From Jaaginema sp046541115 (GTDB lineage: Bacteria; Cyanobacteriota; Cyanobacteriia; Cyanobacteriales; Spirulinaceae): DNA of 17,844 bases. The notes below the pieces were generated by a model. The model was not told the DNA's origin and made no database searches. It was given only the letters and a program-made list of their open reading frames with translations. A program made the translations under genes and the position numbers. The stretch's first letter is position 1. Every line of letters starts with the position of its first letter. The stretch covers positions 1 to 17,844 of the forward strand of contig JBKHDX010000085.1 of NCBI GenBank assembly GCA_046541115.1, written 5' to 3'. Positions 6,403 to 12,211 of the stretch are shown in pieces.

Positions 6403-6473
6403 AGCGTGACATACTCCCACGCTCTCTTAAAAACATAACAGTTATTATGTTTGCCATAACGCTTGTTATGTTT
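6403..6473. repeat. Clustered hairpins, possible IS200/IS605-type end or terminator
   Basis: The first hairpin is AGCGTG-ACATACTCC-CACGCT (6403-6423). Its reverse complement, AGCGTGGGAGTATGTCAC, resembles ends of IS605-type elements carrying TnpB that I recall from cyanobacteria; this is memory, not a search. It is followed by ACATAA/TTATGT (6433-6450) and CATAAC/GTTATG (6455-6470), two small stems that could instead merge into one long stem, AAACATAACA/TGTTATGTTT (6431-6473). It lies between the DUF760 gene and mutY. No transposase frame is present, so at most this is a solo end. Confidence 0.35.
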
Positions 6474-6515
6474 TATGTTTTTGAAGGCAAACCGCAAGTC
6501 CCCAAAAAATCCTAA

Positions 6516-7607
6516 ATGGATGCTGTTTTAACATCCTCTCAAATCGAAACCTTAAGGCGATCGCTCCTTTCCTGGTATGCTCAACAAGGACGGGATTTAC
6601 CGTGGCGTAATACTTGCGATCCTTACCAAATTTGGGTTTCAGAAATCATGCTACAGCAAACCCAAGTCAAAACCGTTATTCCCTATTACCAGCGTTGGTT
6701 AGCCCAATTTCCCACCGTCGCAGACTTAGCCCAAGCCAACCAACAACAAGTCCTCAAAGCCTGGGAAGGTTTAGGATATTATGCTAGAGGGCGCAATCTC
6801 CACAAAGCCGCCCAAAAAGTTGTCAAGGACTTTAACAAGCAAATTCCCGACGATCTCGAAGCCATTTTAACTCTACCCGGTATTGGGCGCACCACCGCCG
6901 GAGGGATACTCAGTGCAGCCTTTAACCAACCCGTTTCTATCCTCGATGGTAACGTCAAACGAGTATTAGCCCGAATTGTGGCTTTATCCACACCTCCTAA
7001 CAAAGCCTTAACCCAGTTATGGCAAATATCTGATACATTAATCGATCCAGAACATCCCAGAGATTTCAATCAAGCCATAATGGATTTAGGGGCAACTCTA
7101 TGTACGCCGAAAAATCCCAGTTGTTTGCTGTGTCCTTGGCGCAATTTCTGTCAAGCTTATCAACAAAACTTACAAACTCAAATTCCCATGAAAGAAGCCT
7201 CGAATCCCATTCCTCACAAGAAAATTGGCGTTGCAGTTATTCGCGATGAAAAGGGTAAAATCTTAATCGATCGTCGTCTCGAAGAAGGCTTATTAGGGGG
7301 CTTATGGGAGTTTCCTGGGGGTAAAATTGAACCCGGAGAAACCATCCAAGATTGTATCAAACGAGAAATCAAAGAAGAAATCGGCATTGATATTGCTGTC
7401 GAAGATCATCTAATTACGATTAATCACGCCTACACCCATTTTAAAATTACTCTAAATGTTTATTATTGTCGTCATTTAGCCGGAGAACCGCAAACCATTG
7501 AATGCCAAGAAATTCGTTGGGTAACTCTAGATGAAATTGACCAATTTCCCTTTCCTAAAGCCAACACGCGCATTATCGAAGCATTGCGGGAAAAAGCTGT
7601 TAATTAG
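6516..7607 (+). CDS. mutY: A/G-specific adenine glycosylase with intact Nudix box
   Basis: MutY removes adenine mispaired with 8-oxoguanine during base-excision repair. In this 363-residue protein, residues 1-225 hold the HhH-GPD glycosylase: catalytic E43 in SEIMLQQTQV, the helix-hairpin-helix LPGIGRTTAGGI, catalytic D144 in LDGNVKRVLAR, and the [4Fe-4S] ligands C196, C203, C206 and C212 with C-x6-C-x2-C-x5-C spacing. Residues about 235-360 are the MutT-like domain. Many MutY proteins keep this domain only for lesion recognition and lack its catalytic box. Here the box G-x5-E-x7-R-E-U-x-E-E-x-G-U is complete (residues 269-291, REIKEEIGI), so hydrolysis of an oxidised nucleotide is possible. 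No clear ribosome binding site is seen. Confidence 0.95.
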   Translation: MDAVLTSSQIETLRRSLLSWYAQQGRDLPWRNTCDPYQIWVSEIMLQQTQVKTVIPYYQRWLAQFPTVADLAQANQQQVLKAWEGLGYYARGRNLHKAAQKVVKDFNKQIPDDLEAILTLPGIGRTTAGGILSAAFNQPVSILDGNVKRVLARIVALSTPPNKALTQLWQISDTLIDPEHPRDFNQAIMDLGATLCTPKNPSCLLCPWRNFCQAYQQNLQTQIPMKEASNPIPHKKIGVAVIRDEKGKILIDRRLEEGLLGGLWEFPGGKIEPGETIQDCIKREIKEEIGIDIAVEDHLITINHAYTHFKITLNVYYCRHLAGEPQTIECQEIRWVTLDEIDQFPFPKANTRIIEALREKAVN

Positions 7608-7620
7608 TTAAAAATAACCT

Positions 7621-7645
7621 CGTTCCTAGGTTATACATAGGAACG
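7621..7645 (+). terminator. Hairpin after mutY
   Basis: A perfect 8-base stem, CGTTCCTA (7621-7628) with TAGGAACG (7638-7645), has a 9-base loop and begins 13 bases after the mutY stop codon. There is no good T run after it, so it may stabilise the 3' end or be a weak terminator. Confidence 0.45.
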
Positions 7646-7706
7646 TAAACACGAGACTCTACCTTGATTATTCAATTAATTTTATTGTGAAATTTGAAGT
7701 TCTAAC

Positions 7707-7833
7707 ACCAAATCCGGTTTAAATCTACCGTCTATCGGGTTAACCCGCCCTCGGATTGAAATCCGGGGCTAATGCAACAAAGTCCGCGTTTGCGGACTAA
7801 ATCAATAAGTGGGGTTTGGTAATCGGATTTGGT
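7707..7833. repeat. MITE-like element containing dispersed repeat copy B
   Basis: Inverted ends ACCAAATCCG (7707-7716) and CGGATTTGGT (7824-7833) bound about 127 bases. Inside, on the minus strand, is the second copy of the two-part repeat seen at 4327-4383: AGTCCGCAAACGCGGACT (7781-7798) and TTAGCCCCGGATTTCAATCC (within 7744-7772). No open reading frame is inside. The right end lies only a few bases before the remnant toxin-like frame at 7840, so insertion may have replaced that gene's start. No clear target-site duplication is visible. The 369-base gap between mutY and the DUF2283 gene is filled by the hairpin at 7621, this element and that remnant. Confidence 0.55.
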
Positions 7834-7839
7834 ATAACA

Positions 7840-7989
7840 CCCCTCAATTTTACAGTCAGAACCTCGGAAGGCTACTGGCAAAAATTAATTGTAAAACATC
7901 CCGATATCGCGGATTTAGAGGAATTTGTTCAACAAACCCTCATTTCTCCTGATGCAATTAAAGAAGGTGAGACAATATGGCACAAATAA
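7840..7989 (+). pseudogene. Remnant of a toxin-like gene paired with DUF2283
   Basis: This open frame has no start codon. It reads PLNFTVRTSEGYWQKLIVKH, then PDIADLEEFVQQTLISPDAI, and stops at 7987-7989, overlapping the DUF2283 start. I recall cyanobacterial proteins of about 100 residues that begin NFTVRTSxGYWQKL and continue past DPDEI into an RSD..VFLFY segment. They sit upstream of DUF2283 genes as putative nuclease-toxin partners. Here the start codon is missing next to the MITE-like right end, and the C-terminal half, which should hold the active site, is deleted. The frame quality (no stop for 47 codons, protein-like sequence) supports a real remnant; the family name is not certain. 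Confidence 0.55.
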
Positions 7990-8204
7990 AAGTATTTTAC
8001 GAACCAGAAACAGAACTCCTAACTGTATTTTGGCAAACACCACGCAAAACCCAAATTAGCGCTGAACTTGGGGATGGTGTTATTTTAATTAAAGATTCAA
8101 TCACAGGTGAACCTATTGGTTTAGAAATTCTTTCTTATCGTCCTGGAGACAAGCGTTTTGATGCTGTGAGTGTCGAGTTGGGTCAGTTGAGTTTAGTAGA
8201 ATAA
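7977..8204 (+). CDS. DUF2283 domain-containing protein
   Basis: This 75-residue protein matches DUF2283: an opening IKVFYEPETELLTVFW, the central GDGVILIKDSITGEPIGLEILSY hairpin, and a short acidic tail. Family members are small cytosolic beta-rich proteins, usually next to small toxin-like genes, and have been proposed as antitoxins. A GAAGGTGAG site lies a few bases before the ATG at 7977. The gene overlaps the end of the broken upstream frame, its usual partner, so it is probably an orphan antitoxin left after loss of the toxin. It appears intact. Confidence 0.85.
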   Translation: MAQIKVFYEPETELLTVFWQTPRKTQISAELGDGVILIKDSITGEPIGLEILSYRPGDKRFDAVSVELGQLSLVE

Positions 8205-8234
8205 TCTAAATATCAAATCTGGATTGCAAAGCTT

Positions 8235-9650
8235 ATGCGTCAGTGTCTCAATCCCGATTGTCTGCAAGTAAATGCTGACACTCACAATTTTTGCCAGAAA
8301 TGCGGACAAAAGCTGTTACTTGTAGAACGCTATTGGGCAAAACATATCTTAGGAGAAGGTGGATTTGGGCGTACTTTTTTAGCAGTTGACGAGTTTAAAC
8401 CCTCTAAACCGGATTGCGTGATTAAGCAGTTTCTTCCCCAAGCCCAAGGAACTCAAAATGTTGAAAAAGCTTCTGAATTATTTGCTCAAGAAGCCCAAAG
8501 ATTAGAAGAATTAGGACAACACCCCCAAATTCCCGAACTTTTAGCTTATTTTAGTTTTGAAAATCGGCAGTATTTAGTCCAAGAATTTATTGAGGGAAAG
8601 ACGCTACAACAGGAACTCGAAGATCGCGGTGTTTTTAACGAAAAGGAAATTATATCGTTATTAAAAGACTTACTGAAGGTTTTACAATTTGTGCATCACA
8701 ATCAAATGATACATCGCGATATTAAACCTGAAAATATTATTCGTCGTCAGCGCGATCGCAAATTTATTTTAGTTGATTTTGGCGCGGCAAAAAACATACA
8801 ACCGCAACAAATTACTGTCACTGGAACTGTTATCGGATCGGCGGAATATTGCGCCCCCGAACAAGCTTTTGGTAAGCCACAATTTAGCAGCGATCTATAT
8901 AGTTTAGGGGTAACTTGTTTGTATTTGTTAACCCAAATTAGCCCTTTTGATTTATATGATGTGATGGAGGCAGAATGGGCTTGGCGCGATTTTTTACAAG
9001 ACAATGTAGTGAGCGATCGCGTCGGACAAATTTTAGATAAATTAGTTGTATCAAAACCAAAACAGCGCTATCAATCGGCGACAGCAGTTTTAACAGATTT
9101 ACAGTCAAACTCTCCTATTATTACTATCCCGAAAACCGCTTCAAAAACCACACAACCGATCGAATTTGATCCCTTAAATCCCCCTCGCTATTTATGGCTA
9201 GAAGCCTTATTAGCTGTGGGAAAATGGTGGGAAGCCGACCAAGAAACCCATTATGTCATGTGTCGAGTTGCTAATCGCGAACAAGAGGGTTGGGTCGATC
9301 TCGACGCGATCGCAAATTTCCCCCTCGAAGACTTAAAAACCATCGATCGCTTGTGGTTAAAATACAGTCAGGGACGCTTTGGTTTTTCGATTCAGAAACA
9401 TATTTACCAAAGTTTAGGAGGGACGCGAGAATATAATCGCGAAATTTGGCATCAGTTTGGCCAAAAAGTACAATGGCGCATCAAAAATGACTGTTATTGT
9501 TACTACAAAAACCTAAAATTTGACCGCAATTCTCCTCCCGGCCATTTACCTGCTTATGTCGGCTGCAAAGGACGAGGGGCTTGGGGTTCAGTTTTGTTTT
9601 CCCGTCCCGATTTCCCATCAACGCCAATCATCTCGCGAGAAATAAATTAG
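8235..9650 (+). CDS. Zinc-ribbon Ser/Thr kinase fused to a GUN4 domain
   Basis: This 471-residue protein has three parts. Residues 4-23 form a zinc ribbon (C4, C9, C20, C23). Residues about 33-290 form a eukaryotic-type kinase with an intact core: glycine loop GEGGFG (40-45), K64 in VIKQF, HRDIKPEN (160-167) and DFGAA (181-185). Residues about 315-460 match GUN4, the porphyrin-binding domain that helps Mg-chelatase: LLAVGKWWEADQET, then LKTIDRLWLKYSQGRFGFS, then PGHLPAYVG. The kinase should be active and cytosolic, with no membrane segment. The GUN4 part suggests that phosphorylation is tied to a tetrapyrrole or to Mg-protoporphyrin status, which is inference. Kinase-GUN4 fusions are known from cyanobacterial annotations, but I know of no defined target. 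It stands 30 bases after the DUF2283 gene. Confidence 0.93.
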   Translation: MRQCLNPDCLQVNADTHNFCQKCGQKLLLVERYWAKHILGEGGFGRTFLAVDEFKPSKPDCVIKQFLPQAQGTQNVEKASELFAQEAQRLEELGQHPQIPELLAYFSFENRQYLVQEFIEGKTLQQELEDRGVFNEKEIISLLKDLLKVLQFVHHNQMIHRDIKPENIIRRQRDRKFILVDFGAAKNIQPQQITVTGTVIGSAEYCAPEQAFGKPQFSSDLYSLGVTCLYLLTQISPFDLYDVMEAEWAWRDFLQDNVVSDRVGQILDKLVVSKPKQRYQSATAVLTDLQSNSPIITIPKTASKTTQPIEFDPLNPPRYLWLEALLAVGKWWEADQETHYVMCRVANREQEGWVDLDAIANFPLEDLKTIDRLWLKYSQGRFGFSIQKHIYQSLGGTREYNREIWHQFGQKVQWRIKNDCYCYYKNLKFDRNSPPGHLPAYVGCKGRGAWGSVLFSRPDFPSTPIISREIN

Positions 9651-9700
9651 ACAACTAAAGTTATTCTTGCCAACGATCAATATAATGTTTAATCAATAAA

Positions 9701-11086
9701 ATGAACCGTTTTTGGAAACTCGCGATCGCGAATATTTTATCAAACCTCATGGTTCCCTTAGCCAGTCTTTTTGATGTGGCCTTTTTAGGGCATTTAGACA
9801 ACATTCGCTATCTCGCAGGGGTTTCTTTAGCCACAATTTTATTTAATTATATTTACTGGACTTTCGGCTTTCTCCGCATGGGGACAACGGGGATTACAGC
9901 CCAAGCTAACGGTAGAAAAGATACAGATGAAGTCCTCGCAATTGGCTTGCGTCATCTAGGGATTGCGTTGACTTTGGGGGTGATAATCTGGCTGTTACAA
10001 ATTCCTCTGCGAGAATTAGGGTTTACCCTTCTAAGCGCGACTCCCGCCGTCAAAGCCGCCGGGAAAGCCTATTACAATGCGAATATCTGGGGCGCACCCG
10101 CCACTTTGATGAATTTTGTCCTCATTGGCTGGTTTTTGGGACGAGAACAAAGCCGAAAAGTATTGTTAATCTCGGCAATTGGCAACGGGGCGAATGTGGC
10201 GCTAAATTATGGGTTAATCGTGCGTTTGGGGTGGGCTAGTACCGGGGCAGGTGTGGCCACAGCAGCGAGTCAGTATATTACTTTTATGGTCGGGATGGCG
10301 ATGATTTTGCACGAGAAGCCCTGGGAAACGGTGAGTTTGAGTTTTGGGTCAAAACTGCGCGATCGCGCCGCCCTCAAAGCCATTTTTAGCTTGAATGGCA
10401 ACATTTTAATCCGTACCTTCGCCCTCGTTTCTACCTTTGCCGCTTTTACTAATATTAGTTCCGCGATCGCAACCCTAACTTTAGTTACTAATACCTTACT
10501 CCTGCAAGTTGTCAGTTTCTCGGCTTATTTTATCGACGGTTTAGCCTTTGCCACTGAAAGTTTAGCAGGAAACTTTTATGCTAGTGGTGACAGTAAACAA
10601 CTGCGTCATCTCATCGTTTTATCGGGAAAGGTAAGTTTAGCGTTAGGACTCGGTTTCGCGATTTTGTTTATTAGTTTTCCTGAATTGTTATTTGGCTTAC
10701 TGACCGATCGCGTCGAGGTAATACAAAATATTAAAAACTATACTTTCTGGCTGCTGCCCGTGTTAGGTTTTGGAGCGATTGCCTATATGCTAGACGGCTA
10801 TTTTCTTGGCATTGCGGCGGGTTCAATTCTGCGTAACTCTAGTTTATGGGCAACGGGAGTGGGGTTTGTCCCTGTGGCTGTTTTCGCTTGGCTACAACAA
10901 AGCCCCCATCTTCTTTGGTTGGCTTTAACTTGTTTTATGGTCGGTCGTGTTGTTGCGTTAGGATCGGCAGTAGTTATCAGTCATCAGTCATCAGTCATCA
11001 GTCATCAGTTTTTTGGGCAATCGGTAATGGGCAATCGGCAGTTGTTAGAGGATGAGGAGGGGGAGGAAACAACAAACAACCAATAA
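9701..11086 (+). CDS. MATE family efflux transporter (DinF-like)
   Basis: This 461-residue inner-membrane protein has about twelve hydrophobic segments. It opens with a typical MATE start (LAIANILSNLMVPLASLFDVAFLGHL) and has the second-half repeat beginning near LNGNILIRTFALVSTF. Proteins of this group export cationic or organic compounds by Na+ or H+ antiport; the substrate cannot be read here. The last 37 or so residues, from VISHQSSVISHQ to TTNNQ, are hydrophilic, repetitive and unlike the family. They are encoded by heptameric DNA repeats (10974-11130), so the normal end of the protein was probably near GRVVALGSA and the tail is an extension. Confidence 0.93.
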   Translation: MNRFWKLAIANILSNLMVPLASLFDVAFLGHLDNIRYLAGVSLATILFNYIYWTFGFLRMGTTGITAQANGRKDTDEVLAIGLRHLGIALTLGVIIWLLQIPLRELGFTLLSATPAVKAAGKAYYNANIWGAPATLMNFVLIGWFLGREQSRKVLLISAIGNGANVALNYGLIVRLGWASTGAGVATAASQYITFMVGMAMILHEKPWETVSLSFGSKLRDRAALKAIFSLNGNILIRTFALVSTFAAFTNISSAIATLTLVTNTLLLQVVSFSAYFIDGLAFATESLAGNFYASGDSKQLRHLIVLSGKVSLALGLGFAILFISFPELLFGLLTDRVEVIQNIKNYTFWLLPVLGFGAIAYMLDGYFLGIAAGSILRNSSLWATGVGFVPVAVFAWLQQSPHLLWLALTCFMVGRVVALGSAVVISHQSSVISHQFFGQSVMGNRQLLEDEEGEETTNNQ

Positions 11087-11130
11087 CAAATAACCAATAA
11101 CAAACAACAAATGACCAATGACAAACGACA
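10974..11130. repeat. Heptameric STRR arrays
   Basis: Three tandem blocks. First, TTATCAG followed by four perfect TCATCAG heptamers (10974-11008). Second, two near copies of a 14-mer beginning GGGCAATCGG (about 11015-11042). Third, nine heptamers of consensus AAYRACM (11068-11130). Short tandemly repeated repetitive (STRR) heptamers are a known cyanobacterial repeat class. The third block contains the stop codon of the MATE gene (11084-11086) and the first seven codons of the next gene (from 11111). Confidence 0.85.
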
Positions 11131-11410
11131 AATTTTAATTTGCCAAAATTGTACCTGTCGCGATCGCGGCTCGCAATCCGTATTAGAAACATTTCAACAA
11201 GCGGATTTACCCGACGATGTAGAGGTGGTGGCTTCCGATTGCCTGGGTCAGTGTAATATGGGGCCGACAGTGCGGATTATGCCGGAAGAAACTTGGTATT
11301 GTCGCATAACGCCAGAGGATGCGACGACAATTATCGAGCAACATCTTAAAGGAGGCGAAATTGTCGAAGCCAAGCTACACCCTAGGATTCATCTGCGTTT
11401 CAGCTTTTAA
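11111..11410 (+). CDS. Thioredoxin-like (2Fe-2S) ferredoxin domain protein
   Basis: This 99-residue soluble protein has the thioredoxin-like [2Fe-2S] ferredoxin fold, also used by NuoE/HoxE subunits. Cysteines are C11, C14 and C16 near the start and C44 and C48 in SDCLGQCNMGPTV; one from the first group plus C44 and C48, with another first-group cysteine, would bind the cluster. It probably passes electrons to an unknown partner. The ATG at 11111 lies in a heptameric repeat, and the first seven residues (MTNDKRQ) are repeat-encoded. No in-frame start lies between it and C11, so the start must be here or further up. No Shine-Dalgarno site is present. It follows the MATE gene by 24 bases. Confidence 0.85.
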   Translation: MTNDKRQILICQNCTCRDRGSQSVLETFQQADLPDDVEVVASDCLGQCNMGPTVRIMPEETWYCRITPEDATTIIEQHLKGGEIVEAKLHPRIHLRFSF

Positions 11411-11430
11411 AAAAAAATGAGTCTGAAGGG

Positions 11431-11459
11431 TTGACAAGTCTAAAAAAGTTCGCCATAAT
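11431..11459 (+). promoter_or_regulatory. Sigma-70-type promoter for tRNA-Gly
   Basis: A perfect -35 TTGACA (11431-11436), a 17-base spacer and -10 CATAAT (11454-11459), about 20 bases before the tRNA. This is the best promoter match in the window. Confidence 0.75.
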
Positions 11460-11479
11460 AATAAAGCATTAAAACAAAT

Positions 11480-11551
11480 GCGGGTATAGCTCAGTGGTAG
11501 AGCGTCACCTTGCCAAGGTGAATGTCGCGCGTTCGAATCGCGTTACCCGCT
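11480..11551 (+). tRNA. trnG: tRNA-Gly (anticodon GCC)
   Basis: The 72-base sequence folds into a full cloverleaf. The acceptor stem is GCGGGTA/TACCCGC, the D-arm GCTC-AGTGGTA-GAGC, the anticodon arm TCACC-TTGCCAA-GGTGA with anticodon GCC, and the T-arm GCGCG-TTCGAAT-CGCGT. The discriminator base is T and no CCA is encoded, so CCA must be added afterwards. The GCC anticodon reads GGC and GGT glycine codons. Confidence 0.97.
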
Positions 11552-11580
11552 CTCAAAAAAAAGTTAATAGAGATCGCTCA

Positions 11581-11607
11581 AACTAGCCTTCATGCAAGCT
11601 AGTTTTT
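11581..11607 (+). terminator. Intrinsic terminator after tRNA-Gly
   Basis: The stem AACTAGC (11581-11587) pairs with GCTAGTT (11598-11604) around a 10-base loop and runs into TTTTT. It sits 30 bases past the tRNA and on its strand. Confidence 0.7.
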
Positions 11608-11738
11608 CACGTTTCAAAGTGATAGAATTGCGATCGAGGGATCGACTCAAAAAGTCAAGAAGCCGCGACAAAACGATGCACAGGCAACAATAAAATTGAT
11701 TATTGTAGAGGTTAAAGCATTGAGTCAGACCAACAAAC

Positions 11739-11759
11739 AAACGAGTTTCGTTTTTTTTT
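11739..11759 (+). terminator. Small hairpin with long T run
   Basis: The stem AAACGA (11739-11744) pairs with TCGTTT around a 3-base loop and is followed by a run of nine or more T. It lies about 34 bases before the zinc-ribbon membrane protein gene. The DNA between the tRNA terminator and this hairpin (11608-11738) has no gene I can support, though a small RNA ending here is conceivable. Confidence 0.45.
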
Positions 11760-11792
11760 GAGGGTATTTACCGCATTTAACTTATTACGATC

Positions 11793-12206
11793 GTGCCACC
11801 TCAGAAAGCCAAAAAGATCGAGCTAAATCAAGATTATCCCTGTCCCTGTCGGCGGCGAGGAACATTGCGCCCTATTGCTTTAACCGAAGCCTTTGGTTGC
11901 GATCGCTGTCAACAAATTTTCGCAGTGGAAGATCGAGGCCATACCATCGAACAAGTATCCACCAGTTACCCTTACAAACGAGCATGGCATTGGACGGGAA
12001 ATCGCTGGATTGCGGTTAGCTCCAAGCTCGGAGACAATTATCTCCCCTTTGCGATTGGTTTTGCGATATTCCTGCCGATTGTGTTGTTGATTTTGGCGAT
12101 TCATTTACCGCCCGTCCCCCAAGAGCTTAGAATCATTGTGATTATTCTGGCAGTTTTGTTTGTCTTGCTGCCTGCTTTTATGCTCTGGTCATCTTATCGA
12201 CGCTGA
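11793..12206 (+). CDS. Zinc-ribbon, two-TM membrane protein of unknown function
   Basis: This 137-residue protein is one I do not recognise beyond its general layout. An N-terminal zinc ribbon (C17, C19, C36, C39) is followed by a soluble middle with aromatic residues (YPYKRAWHWTGNRW, about 59-72), which looks like a small recognition surface. Two hydrophobic helices follow (about 84-104 and 113-132) and then a basic end (SSYRR). The zinc ribbon and the C-terminus should both face the cytosol. The start is GTG at 11793, with no clear ribosome binding site. The stop is five bases before the ProA-like gene, so the two are probably co-transcribed and may be coupled. Confidence 0.7.
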   Translation: MPPQKAKKIELNQDYPCPCRRRGTLRPIALTEAFGCDRCQQIFAVEDRGHTIEQVSTSYPYKRAWHWTGNRWIAVSSKLGDNYLPFAIGFAIFLPIVLLILAIHLPPVPQELRIIVIILAVLFVLLPAFMLWSSYRR

Positions 12207-12211
12207 TCGCA

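Noticed and set aside
11880..12104. Frames antisense or shifted within the zinc-ribbon membrane protein gene
   Set aside because: The zinc ribbon and two membrane helices are readable only in the chosen frame.
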